From NCBI RefSeq assembly GCF_036227225.1, contig NZ_CP109444.1:8041501-8105500 (forward strand): a stretch of 64,000 bases of DNA, given 5' to 3'. The DNA is from Streptomyces sp. NBC_01478 (lineage in GTDB: Bacteria > Actinomycetota > Actinomycetes > Streptomycetales > Streptomycetaceae). This document shows, piece by piece, positions 36,930-44,344 of the stretch (its first letter is position 1; each line of letters starts with the position of its first letter). The translations under genes were made by a program, and so were the position numbers. The notes beneath the pieces were generated by a model. That model did no database searches and was not told the DNA's origin. It was given only the letters and a program-made list of their open reading frames with translations.

Positions 36930-37505
36930 ATGGGACACCGTGAGGATCTGCTCGAAGGCGCGAAGCGCTGCCTGCTGGAGAAGGGGTTCGCGCGGACGAC
37001 GGCGCGCGACATCGTCAAGGAGTCGGGGACCAACCTCGCGTCCATCGGCTATCACTACGGCTCGAAGGACGCGTTGCTCGCGCAGGCGTACGTGTCACTG
37101 GTGGACGGCATGTCCTTCGAGTGGGGTGACCGGCTGGAAGGGGTGCCGGGCTCGCTGGAACGGTTCAGGGAGGTGTGGTCGAACGTCGTCGCCTCTCTGC
37201 GCGAGCCGGGCTCGATGTGGCGGCTCAGTGGGGAGATCATGGCGATGGGTGACCAACTGCCGGAGGTTCGCGACCAGTTGTCGCTCGCGCAGCGGGAGGG
37301 CGGCCGAGGACTGGTTGCGCTGCTCATGGGCGTACCGGAGGAGGAGGTGTCGGACGAGACCGCCGACACGCTCGGCGCGTTCTACATGATCGTGATGTCC
37401 GGGCTCATCATGCAGTGGACCTTCGACCCGAAGACCGCGCCGGACGCGGAGCACCTCACCGAGGGGCTGCGCCAGGTGCTGGAGAGTGCTCGGAAGACAC
37501 CCTGA
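36930..37505 (+). CDS. TetR family regulator, divergent from the MFS pump
   Basis: A 191-residue TetR repressor starting at ATG 36930 (GTG 36921 is in frame). The HTH spans about residues 10-52 (T-T-A-R-D-I-V-K-E-S-G-T-N-L-A-S-I-G-Y-H-Y-G-S-K-D). The C-terminal domain has L-G-A-F-Y-M-I-V-M-S-G-L-I-M-Q-W. It most likely represses the divergent pump and itself. The last 50 bp overlap the 3' end of the convergent MFS gene, an unusual tail-to-tail overlap. Confidence 0.9.
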   Translation: MGHREDLLEGAKRCLLEKGFARTTARDIVKESGTNLASIGYHYGSKDALLAQAYVSLVDGMSFEWGDRLEGVPGSLERFREVWSNVVASLREPGSMWRLSGEIMAMGDQLPEVRDQLSLAQREGGRGLVALLMGVPEEEVSDETADTLGAFYMIVMSGLIMQWTFDPKTAPDAEHLTEGLRQVLESARKTP

Positions 37506-38706
37506 CCCGCCGGTCCCGCAACGCCGGTGCCACCGCGCCCAGCATCAACAACGCCGTCAGCGCGAAGGCCCACGGATAACCGGTCAGGCCGGCCGTGACG
37601 CCGAAGCCGGCCGCGCCGAGGCCCATTCCGCCGTCGTAGGCCAGGTTCCACAGGGCGCTGACGGTGCCGTACGAGGCGGCGGAGACGCGGGTGTACATCA
37701 CGGCCAGCGTGGCGTTCTGGGTGATGCCGAAGCCGGCGCCGAACAGGGCGGTGCCCGCAACTACGGCTACCGGGTGGGTGGTTGGCGCTATCACCAGGAC
37801 GCCCGCCGCCGACAGGAGCAGGCCGGGCAGGACGAGCCGCGCGCTGCCGTGCCGGTCGCCGTGGCGGCCCGCGAGCCAGCGGGTCAGGGTCGAGGACGCG
37901 GGTTGTACGAAGAGGGCCACCGCGACGACTCCGGCCGACGCCGACGGGACGGCCAGCGGCAGGAAGGTGACCATGATGCCGGCGGCGGTGGCGGTGGCGG
38001 CGAAGACCAGGACGGGCCGGAGCAGGGCGCCGGTGTGCAACCCCCGTACAACACCCAGTGGTTGCTCGTTGCGCTCCGCCCGGTCCGGCAGTCCGAGGAC
38101 GAAGGCGATCGCGGCCAGCGCGGCGAGGCCACCGGTGACGGCGACCGGGCCGTACCCGATCCGCCCGGTCAGCCACAGGCCCAGCGGCAGCGCGACCAGC
38201 GACGGCACACCGGACACCACGCCCACCAACGCGAGCCCCTCGCCCCGGCGTTCGTCCGGTATCAGCGACGCGGTCAGCGCCCCGCCCGCGACGATCGTCA
38301 GCGCGAAACCGAGCCCGCGCACGAAGCACACCGCGACGATCCAGGCGGCGTGCCCGGAGACGGTCAGCACCAGCGCCGGAGCCCCGAGCAGGAACAGCCC
38401 GGCGATCAGGGTCAGTCGATAGCCGAAGCGGCCGACGAGGCGGGGAGTCACCAGCTCCCCGAGCACCGTCGCGAGCATCAGCGAACCGGTCGCGAGCCCC
38501 GCCGCGCCTCCGCCGCCCCGCTCGGCCGCGTACGCCGGTACGACCGAGAGCAGCAGGAAGAAGCTGAGACTGGCACCGACCATGCTGACGAAACGGAGGA
38601 GGAGGGGGCGGGTGAGGAGCTGGGGGTGCGTGCGTGAAGTGGCGTGGGGGGATGGGGAGTTGGGTGTGGTGGGGGTGGGGTGGTCGGGGGGCGGGCCGGT
38701 CGTCAT
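37456..38706 (-). CDS. MFS transporter (12 helices)
   Basis: A 416-residue major facilitator protein starting at ATG 38706 (MTTGPPPDHP). After a Pro/Thr/Ser-rich cytoplasmic tail of about 30 residues come 12 hydrophobic segments. Motif A-like G-R-F-G-Y-R-L-T-L-I follows helix 2, and L-A-G-R-H-G-D-R-H-G-S-A-R is the matching loop in the second half. It resembles sugar- or drug-efflux MFS members; no substrate is assigned. Its start region is extremely G-rich on the plus strand. The 3' end overlaps the TetR gene by 50 bp. Confidence 0.85.
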   Translation of the reverse strand: MTTGPPPDHPTPTTPNSPSPHATSRTHPQLLTRPLLLRFVSMVGASLSFFLLLSVVPAYAAERGGGGAAGLATGSLMLATVLGELVTPRLVGRFGYRLTLIAGLFLLGAPALVLTVSGHAAWIVAVCFVRGLGFALTIVAGGALTASLIPDERRGEGLALVGVVSGVPSLVALPLGLWLTGRIGYGPVAVTGGLAALAAIAFVLGLPDRAERNEQPLGVVRGLHTGALLRPVLVFAATATAAGIMVTFLPLAVPSASAGVVAVALFVQPASSTLTRWLAGRHGDRHGSARLVLPGLLLSAAGVLVIAPTTHPVAVVAGTALFGAGFGITQNATLAVMYTRVSAASYGTVSALWNLAYDGGMGLGAAGFGVTAGLTGYPWAFALTALLMLGAVAPALRDRRVRVSSEHSPAPGAAPR

Positions 38707-38750
38707 GCCGTCGACAGTAGAGTCCTGCCGGACCGGCGGGCAGCTCCAAT

Positions 38751-38942
38751 TCAGGGGCGCTGGACCGGTCGGCCCCAGTGCGCCCAACTCGGGTTGAGCG
38801 GACGGGCGGTGCTGATCGACCTGGCGATCCGGGCGTGCTTGAGCAGTCCCCGCTGGGCGGCCTTCGCTCGCTGCTCCGGGGTCATCGCGACCTCCGCGGC
38901 CGTGACGGTGGCTATGACCGCGTCCCCATGGACGCGTGCCAC
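38751..38942 (-). CDS. Small basic protein downstream of the methyltransferase gene
   Basis: A 63-residue candidate starting at GTG 38942 inside the 3' end of the methyltransferase gene, or 44 residues from ATG 38885 (MTPEQRAKAAQRGLLKHARIA). It is basic, with an N-terminal helix and a W-A-H-W-G-R-P tail. The overlap with the upstream stop suggests coupling. I know no family; it may be a fourth member of the methyltransferase operon. Confidence 0.35.
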   Translation of the reverse strand: MARVHGDAVIATVTAAEVAMTPEQRAKAAQRGLLKHARIARSISTARPLNPSWAHWGRPVQRP

Positions 38943-40138
38943 TGCCCGCGCGACACATGGCACACACCGTCGGGCGTCATACGCACCGCCGCGCCGAGCA
39001 GCGGCAGTCCGCCCTCCGTGTTGAGCCGGTTCCGGATGCGTTCCAGGGCGCTCCAGAGTCGTTGCGGGCCGCCCTGGTGGACTTCCGGCGGGTCGGTCGA
39101 CTCGGCGGACGCGCGGGCCCAGGAGCCGTCCGGGTGCACCAAGTAGGCAGTGTTCGTACGGCCGTTGGTCCCGTGGGCGAGTTCGACGCCGTGTGTCGTG
39201 ATCTCCAGTATGGACCGGACTTCCCACGCGTTCGTCACGTCTACGACGGGGTAGCGGCCGGTGTTCGTCTCCTCGCTCTCCGCTTCGTGGGCGAGGGTGA
39301 ACAGCTCGGTGAGAGCGGGCGGGTGGTCGTCGCCGGAGCGGGTGAGCATGAAACCCGCCATGTCCCGTTCGACGCGCCCGATCACCTCGCCGTTCCGGTT
39401 CTTCCACCCCGTGACGATCAGACACGTACGGGCGAGCGTGGTCGCGATCCGCCCGCCGGGCCTCAACGCACGCAGTACGGGCCGGAGTTGCGGACCGGGG
39501 GCAAGGGCGACCGTGGACACGATGCGGTCGTACGAGCCGGGGACGTGCCGGGTGGCGTCCGCCGTGATCAGCTTCGGGTGGTAGCCCATGGCCGCGAGGC
39601 GTTCCCCCGCGGCGCCGACCAGATACGGGTCGATGTCGAGACTCGTCACGCGGCCGTTCCCGAGGCGATGGCAGGCGTACGCGGTGAGGCCGCCGGCTCC
39701 GGTGCCGAGGTCCAGGAGGTCCAGCCCGTCCCCGAGCCGGCCGTGCCGCAGCATCCGTACCACCAGGCTCGGCAGGGTGGCGGACGACGTGGGCAACCCC
39801 TCGGGGTGGTCGTCGAGTTGGGCCTTGTCCGCGTGCGACGGGCCGACCCTGGTGACCAACGACCGGTCCGCGTAGGCGGCTTCCGCCCAGGCGCCCGGGT
39901 CGCTCGGTCCGTCCCGCAGAACCCATCGGCCCGAGTCGTCCACGGCCCACCAGCGCGGCACCAACGCGTGCCGGGCGACGCGGGCGACGGGTGCGAGCCA
40001 CCGTGAGTCCGGGTCGGTCACCTGGTCCGCGAGGGCGGTCGCCCTGCGCTCCCAATCCATGTCCATCGCATCCATGTCCATCGCATCCATGGCCGTCTCG
40101 TCCATGGCCGTCTCGCCGAGCCTTTCTGTGGTGGTCAC
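38912..40138 (-). CDS. PIMT-like (protein-L-isoaspartate methyltransferase superfamily) methyltransferase
   Basis: A 408-residue methyltransferase. The SAM site is L-D-L-L-D-L-G-T-G-A-G-G-L-T-A with the preceding T-S-S-A-T-L-P-S-L-V-V-R-M-L, which resembles the P-x-x-x-A-x-M-x-x-x-L segment of PCMT enzymes; V-T-S-L-D-I-D and L-R-P-G-G-R-I-A-T-T-L follow. About 90 residues N-terminal and 180 C-terminal flank the core. It starts at GTG 40138 after GGAGGAGGG and overlaps the upstream gene stop. Its N-terminus is a pentapeptide repeat (E-T-A-M-D, A-M-D-M-D). Similar enzymes modify ribosomal peptides or proteins, and also occur beside XRE/DUF397 pairs. The substrate is unknown. Confidence 0.8.
   Translation of the reverse strand: MTTTERLGETAMDETAMDAMDMDAMDMDWERRATALADQVTDPDSRWLAPVARVARHALVPRWWAVDDSGRWVLRDGPSDPGAWAEAAYADRSLVTRVGPSHADKAQLDDHPEGLPTSSATLPSLVVRMLRHGRLGDGLDLLDLGTGAGGLTAYACHRLGNGRVTSLDIDPYLVGAAGERLAAMGYHPKLITADATRHVPGSYDRIVSTVALAPGPQLRPVLRALRPGGRIATTLARTCLIVTGWKNRNGEVIGRVERDMAGFMLTRSGDDHPPALTELFTLAHEAESEETNTGRYPVVDVTNAWEVRSILEITTHGVELAHGTNGRTNTAYLVHPDGSWARASAESTDPPEVHQGGPQRLWSALERIRNRLNTEGGLPLLGAAVRMTPDGVCHVSRGQWHASMGTRS
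40056..40115. repeat. 15-bp tandem repeat in the methyltransferase 5' end
   Basis: Four in-frame 15-bp units: two TCCATGTCCATCGCA and two TCCATGGCCGTCTCG. They encode A-M-D-M-D twice and E-T-A-M-D twice on the minus strand. Each unit also supplies ATG codons in frame, so several alternative starts exist. Confidence 0.85.
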
Positions 40139-40404
40139 GTCGGGCCCTCCTCCCACATCACCCACGGGCGTTCGATCACCTCGGCGTAACTGGTGTGCCC
40201 GGGGTGTTCGCGCAGGTGGGCGAAGGCCCAAGTCTGGGGTTCCGTAGGGTCGTTGCTCGGGGTGGAGCGCGCGGCGCACTCGGTGTCGTCCGCGGTGGGC
40301 GCGAGGCAGCGGAAGGCGTACCTGAGGGGTGGGGCGCCGGTGTCGTGATCGGGCCGTAGCGTCCAGTTGACGAAACGGAACGTGCGGCGGATCGGGACGG
40401 TCAC
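40135..40404 (-). CDS. DUF7848-like small protein with Cys/His pattern
   Basis: An 89-residue protein between the upstream small gene and the methyltransferase, overlapping both by 4 bp (ATGA and GTGA). It has R-C-L-x8-C followed by T-W-A-F-A-H-L-R-E-H-P-G-H-T-S-Y, a Cys-Cys then His-His arrangement suggesting a small zinc-binding fold. I associate this pattern with DUF7848 proteins of streptomycetes, from memory. Its place in a three-gene coupled operon suggests it partners the methyltransferase. Confidence 0.65.
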   Translation of the reverse strand: MTVPIRRTFRFVNWTLRPDHDTGAPPLRYAFRCLAPTADDTECAARSTPSNDPTEPQTWAFAHLREHPGHTSYAEVIERPWVMWEEGPT

Positions 40405-40673
40405 AGCACCTCACCCCGGCTTCGGGCGTTCGCGCGGGCGGTCTCGGCGCGGAGTCGTTGCTCGGGGGTGGGCGGCCGTACGTCCTCGGGGGCCACGGTC
40501 CACTCCGTGCCACCGGTGACCCGGCGCAGCGACCACGTCCCGCACCACTCGCCGCGGAACTCCCCGATCCGGCCCTGCGCGTCCACAACGAGGGTTCCGA
40601 CAGGCGGAATTGGTGGATTCGGTGAAATCGGCGGAGGGGGCTCGGATCTCACGGGTACGTTCTCGTCGGGCAC
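40401..40673 (-). CDS. Hypothetical small protein, first gene of the methyltransferase operon
   Basis: A 90-residue protein starting at GTG 40673, chosen because AGAGGAG lies 5 bp upstream; GTG 40700 is in frame. A Pro-rich N-terminus (P-P-P-P-I-S-P-N-P-P-I-P-P) leads into a compact domain with G-T-L-V-V-D-A-Q-G-R-I-G-E-F, W-C-G-T-W-S-L and E-W-T-V-A-P-E-D-V, and a charged helical tail. Two beta-rich repeats suggest a small barrel. The family is unnamed to me. It is divergent from the XRE gene with a 106-bp shared control region. Confidence 0.6.
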   Translation of the reverse strand: MPDENVPVRSEPPPPISPNPPIPPVGTLVVDAQGRIGEFRGEWCGTWSLRRVTGGTEWTVAPEDVRPPTPEQRLRAETARANARSRGEVL

Positions 40674-40779
40674 GGCCGCTCCTCTCCGTAGCGCTTCCAC
40701 TACTCAGGGGGTTCAGCGTGACCGTCGGCGGGGAACCGTTCAACTTGTCGGACGGGAACGAAAGGTTGGTGAAGGTCCC

Positions 40780-41607
40780 TTGAACCGAAGGGAATTGGAT
40801 CCCGACTCCTCACCTCAGGCCGCGTTCGGCGCGCGTCTGCGCAGGGCACGGGAGGAACGCGGCTGGACACAGGAGAAACTGGCCGAGGAGATCGGGTACT
40901 CCAGTACGCACATCTCGTCGGTCGAGGTCGGGCGCAAACTTCCTACCTTGCGTCTCGCGCGTAGTGCCGACACGGCATTAGGCGCCGGCGACATGTTCGA
41001 ACGCGCCTGGCGCAAGGTGCGGCACGCCGGACTCCTCGAAGGATTCCCGCAGTTCATCGACCACGAGGCACAGGCCGCCGAGATCCGGCTCTACGAAGTC
41101 GGCGTCGTCCCCGGTCTGCTCCAGACACCGGAGTACGCGGCCGTCCTCGCGCAGGGCGCCGTCAGACGCGGAGCCATCACGGACGACCAGGCCGAGGAAC
41201 GCGTCACCCTCGTCGCGGAACGGCAGGCCACGCTGGTGCGGACTCCGGCGCCGTTGATCTTCGTCGTGCTGGACGAGAGCTGCCTGCGTCGGCCGGTCGG
41301 TGAACCCGCCGTCATGAACGCCCAGTTGGAGCGCCTGCTGGAGTTCGCCGAACTGCCGAACACCGTGGTTCAGGTAGCTCCGTTCGCGATGGGGGAGCGG
41401 CGGCCGTTCAACTTGCCGGTCTATCTGCTGACTTTGCCGGACCGCTCGCTCGTCTCGTACGCAGAGTCCGCCCACCGAGGTCATCTGGAACGGGAAAGCG
41501 CATTCGTACTGCCGCTGCTCACGGCCTACCATCAACTACAGACCCATGCCTGCTCGCAGGCCGAAACCGTGGCCATGATCAGTCAGTTGAGAAAGGGCAC
41601 CCCGTGA
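40780..41607 (+). CDS. XRE family helix-turn-helix regulator (DUF5753-type), partner of DUF397
   Basis: A 275-residue regulator. The HTH_31/XRE domain at about residues 13-65 has F-G-A-R-L-R-R-A-R-E-E-R-G-W-T-Q-E-K-L-A-E-E-I-G-Y-S, followed by the long C-terminal domain with the D-E-S-C-L-R-R-P-V-G motif of DUF5753. I chose TTG 40780 (LNRRELDPDSS) because GAAGGT precedes it and family members typically begin N-R-x-E-L-D-P-D; the frame is open far upstream. The stop overlaps the GTG of the DUF397 gene. Such pairs are abundant in Streptomyces and affect antibiotic production and development. Confidence 0.88.
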   Translation: MNRRELDPDSSPQAAFGARLRRAREERGWTQEKLAEEIGYSSTHISSVEVGRKLPTLRLARSADTALGAGDMFERAWRKVRHAGLLEGFPQFIDHEAQAAEIRLYEVGVVPGLLQTPEYAAVLAQGAVRRGAITDDQAEERVTLVAERQATLVRTPAPLIFVVLDESCLRRPVGEPAVMNAQLERLLEFAELPNTVVQVAPFAMGERRPFNLPVYLLTLPDRSLVSYAESAHRGHLERESAFVLPLLTAYHQLQTHACSQAETVAMISQLRKGTP

Positions 41608-41813
41608 CGACCGAAGCCCCGCAGTGGTTCACGTCCTCCTACAGCGACAACGGCGGCGCCTGCATCGAGGTCGCCACCAACCTCGTCGCCTCGCGCGGTG
41701 TGGTCCCCGTCCGTGACTCCAAGAACCCGGGCGGTCCGGTTCTCGGCTTCCCGGCAGGCGCCTTCGCTTCCTTCGTGACGAACGTGCGGACCGGAGGGTT
41801 CACCGCCGTCTGA
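41604..41813 (+). CDS. DUF397 domain-containing protein
   Basis: A 69-residue DUF397 protein with the signature W-F-T-S-S-Y-S-D-N-G-G-A-C-I-E-V-A and V-P-V-R-D-S-K-N-P-G-G-P-V-L-G-F. It starts at GTG 41604, coupled to the XRE gene. In the well-studied XRE/DUF397 pairs the small protein modulates the regulator, in some ways like a toxin-antitoxin pair. Here the pair sits opposite a methyltransferase operon. Confidence 0.9.
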   Translation: MTTEAPQWFTSSYSDNGGACIEVATNLVASRGVVPVRDSKNPGGPVLGFPAGAFASFVTNVRTGGFTAV

Positions 41814-41855
41814 CCCCGACTCCGAAGCCCCACGAGCCTGTAGCCGTGGCAGAGC

Positions 41856-42816
41856 CTAGAAGCGGCTCACGTCCCAAATGCGTACCGTGCCGTCGGCGCT
41901 CGCGGTGGCGAGCCTTTCCCTGTCCGGGCTGAAGTCCAACGCGAGCACCGAGTCGTGGTGACCGGTCAGCCTCCCGACCCTGACCGGTTTACGCAGGTCC
42001 GTCTGCCAGAGCTGTACGTCGCCGCCGTACATGTCGGCGACGGCGAGGAGGGCGCGCTTCGGATGGAAAGCGCCGGTGCGCACCGAGTCGCCCAGGCTGT
42101 AGGAGTGGCGGTCCCAGCCGTTGCCGCGGTGGGGGCGTAGTTCACCGCGACCACGGCCGAAGAAGGCGAGGGAATCGCCGTTGGGGCTGGCGAGGAGGGC
42201 CCTAGGTTCGCCGATGTCGTACGTCCGGCCGGAACGCCAGACGTTCGTGGACGGGAGGTCGAGCTTGGGCTGTTTGGATTCGGGGGACGGGTACCGGCAC
42301 GTTCCACCCGCGTCGCCCATGAGCGCGAGGCTGCCGTCGCGGAGGAATGCCATTCCTGTGAGGTTGGGGCCTCCACCATTGAATTCTTTGCGGCCCACCA
42401 TCGTGTAGGCACCGCCCGGGGACGCCTTCCACACACCGATGTACGACGAATCGCTCCAGGCCACGTACTCGCCGTGGAGAGCCACCAGCGCGCTATAGAC
42501 GTAACCGGTTGCACGATATGTGAGCGCCTGCTTCGGACCATCATCGGGCAGAGCCCAGACCTCCAGTCTGCCGGCCTCGCGAGCCGCCATGAGAAGCCCG
42601 CTCTCGGCGGAGAAGGCCAACGCCGTCTGCGCCCTCAGACCGCCGTCATACTCGCTCTTGCCCTCTTTCAAGCGGTCCGCCCGCACCGCGGTGTCTCCGC
42701 TCCACCAGCATGGACACCGCGAAGCCCAAGGACGACAGTCCGAGTACGGCGACGAGAACGTCGCGGACGATGCGACGTCGCGAACGACGCCGTGCGGAAC
42801 CCGGTCCCAGAAGCAC
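41856..42816 (-). pseudogene. WD40-repeat protein gene with a probable frameshift
   Basis: The C-terminal part encodes WD40-type repeats, clearest at the end (S-V-L-A-L-D-F-S-P-D-R-E-R-L-A-T-A-S-A-D-G-T-V-R-I-W-D-V) and in weaker copies upstream. In this frame the region before about 42690 reads as unnatural Cys/Arg/Trp-rich sequence. The neighbouring frame there reads R-R-R-I-V-R-D-V-L-V-A-V-L-G-L-S-S-L-G-F, a good membrane anchor with basic flank, and stops at 42646. So the anchor and propeller are probably parts of one gene broken by a 1-nt indel around 42650-42700. A sequencing error is the alternative. Confidence 0.55.
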
Positions 42817-43150
42817 GCCAACATGCTGCCCGGCCGGTCCCGTTCATGTCGCCCCGCGTATCCACGACCGGATGACCGACGAGAATATTGCCACCGTCGA
42901 TCCGCCGGCGTGGTAGATCCGACTCCTCGGGACGGTCGGAATCCGATCCTCGACCGTGGCACCGACCTCATGAGATGGCACCTCTAGCTGATCGCTGCGT
43001 GGGCGGCGCGGGTTACGGGGCAATGTCACCTGATCGGTGTGGCGACAAATCGATTCCCCGGGTGAATGGCTCGGCGTTCCACCGGCCGCAGCGGTTCGCG
43101 CGGCGATCGTGGGGTCGGTATCCGACTGATCGCCGATCAAGGAGTCCCCT
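42817..43150. other. Gap between WD40 remnant and secreted protein gene
   Basis: No convincing gene. The sequence is slightly less GC-rich than its surroundings and frames on both strands look random. An AAGGAG at 43139-43144 is the ribosome site of the next gene. The promoter of that gene is presumably here but I cannot place it. Confidence 0.5.
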
Positions 43151-43438
43151 ATGCGAGTTCGTCGTGTCGTGACCAGCGCCCTCGGTGCCGTAGCGCTCGT
43201 GCTCACCTCTCTCGGCACGGTGGCCGCCGCCGGCCCCGCGTCCGCCGGCCCGTGCGGCTTCTACAAGACCAGTACCGACGCCTACTACCGCCACTGCACC
43301 ACCGACGGCTCGCATGTCGTCATCAAGGTCAAGGTCGCCCTGGCCCGCGACCACGAGCTGTGCGTCAGGCCCGGCACGACCTGGCTGGGCTCCGCCCGGA
43401 AGATCCAGGGCGCCTACTACGTCGGTCGGACCTGCTGA
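43151..43438 (+). CDS. Secreted DUF6355-like small protein
   Basis: A 95-residue exported protein. Signal peptide: R-V-R-R-V-V-T-S then a hydrophobic core and A-S-A before the mature G-P-C-G-F-Y. The mature part of about 63 residues has four Cys (C-G-F-Y, R-H-C-T, L-C-V-R and a C-terminal Cys), likely two disulfides, and the pattern G-T-T-W-L-G-S-A-x-x-I-x-G-A-Y-Y-V-G. I recognise it as the DUF6355 'natural product biosynthesis' type; the role is not established. ATG 43151 follows AAGGAG. Confidence 0.7.
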   Translation: MRVRRVVTSALGAVALVLTSLGTVAAAGPASAGPCGFYKTSTDAYYRHCTTDGSHVVIKVKVALARDHELCVRPGTTWLGSARKIQGAYYVGRTC

Positions 43439-43489
43439 TCAGCGCTTCCGTCCCGTTGCCCACACACCGCTCGGAGCGAGGAGCAGGCA

Positions 43490-43606
43490 GTGAACGTACG
43501 TAAGGAACAAGTCCGGCGCGAAGGGCTGCGCGGACCGCTCCTACCGCTCCCCGCGGTCGACGTCTCGACCGGCCAGGACCCGGCGCCCGGTCCGGCCCAG
43601 TGCTGA
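43490..43606 (+). CDS. Candidate 38-aa peptide gene
   Basis: A short frame from GTG 43490 preceded by GAGGAGCAGGCA, 51 bp after the DUF6355-like gene. It begins V-N-V-R-K-E-Q-V-R-R-E-G-L-R-G-P and ends A-Q-C, with a Pro-rich middle. Third-position GC is about 79%. It could be a real small peptide in the same transcript. No family is known and no maturation enzyme is adjacent. Confidence 0.35.
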   Translation: MNVRKEQVRREGLRGPLLPLPAVDVSTGQDPAPGPAQC

Positions 43607-43633
43607 GTGCCGATTGCTGAGTGCTGAAGTCCC

Positions 43634-44314
43634 TTACAGGCGGGGCGTGTTCGGGACACCGGTGATACCGGTGACGCCGATGACGTGACGGATCGCGGAC
43701 GTGGTGTCGGCGGCGATGTGTGTGGGGCGGAACGTCGGCTCGGTCCATGGGCGGCCGTTCGACACCCACGCACTGCGCGCGTCGACGCCCGTCGCGCCCC
43801 CGATGTCGGCGTGCGCCGAGTCGCCGACGACCCAGGACGAGCGCAGGGACGCGCCGACCGTGGCCGCCGCCGCGTGGAAGATCTCCGGCGCGGGCTTCTT
43901 GTGACCGGCCGACTCGGAGATCACCCAGCCGTGGACCAGCGCGTCGAGCCCGGCCGTCCGGATCTTCAACTCCTGTTGTGCGGTACGGCCGTTGGTGACG
44001 ATCACGCATTTCCAGTCCGCCGCGACCGCCTCCGTGAGGGCGTCGCACGTGGACTGGGCCAGGGTGACGCGATCGGCGGCGCCCCGGTCGAGGAGCCTCC
44101 GCACGGCGGCGTCGGTGACGGCCCCGCCGTAGCGCTCGGTCATGGCCCTGGCCACGTCCGGCCTCGGTGTGTAGCCGCTCGCGTCGACCGACATCAGCCA
44201 GGCGAGGTCGTCCCCCGGCAGGCCGTGCACGGTCAGGAACTCCGTCACCGCGTCCCGGAACGCGGCATCGCGGTCGACCAGGGTGTTGTCCAGATCGAGC
44301 ATCAGCAGTGGCAT
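43634..44314 (-). CDS. HAD family hydrolase
   Basis: A 226-residue haloacid dehalogenase-like phosphatase. The nucleophile motif is L-D-L-D-N-T-L-V, motif II is I-V-T-N-G-R-T, the catalytic Lys is in H-K-K-P-A-P-E-I-F and the acidic pair follows in V-V-G-D-S-A-H-A-D-I. The helical cap between residues 20 and 95 suggests subclass I. Small phosphorylated metabolites are the usual substrates. It ends just short of the 38-aa candidate and starts 30 bp from the PucR gene stop, possibly as one unit with it. Confidence 0.88.
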   Translation of the reverse strand: MPLLMLDLDNTLVDRDAAFRDAVTEFLTVHGLPGDDLAWLMSVDASGYTPRPDVARAMTERYGGAVTDAAVRRLLDRGAADRVTLAQSTCDALTEAVAADWKCVIVTNGRTAQQELKIRTAGLDALVHGWVISESAGHKKPAPEIFHAAAATVGASLRSSWVVGDSAHADIGGATGVDARSAWVSNGRPWTEPTFRPTHIAADTTSAIRHVIGVTGITGVPNTPRL

Positions 44315-44344
44315 GGCAGGGAGTAGATCACCCGGCGGCCACGC

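Noticed and set aside
35261..44314. Genomic island or prophage
   Set aside because: The region is accessory in content and slightly less GC-rich in places, but has no integrase, attachment repeats or tRNA; I cannot support an island call.
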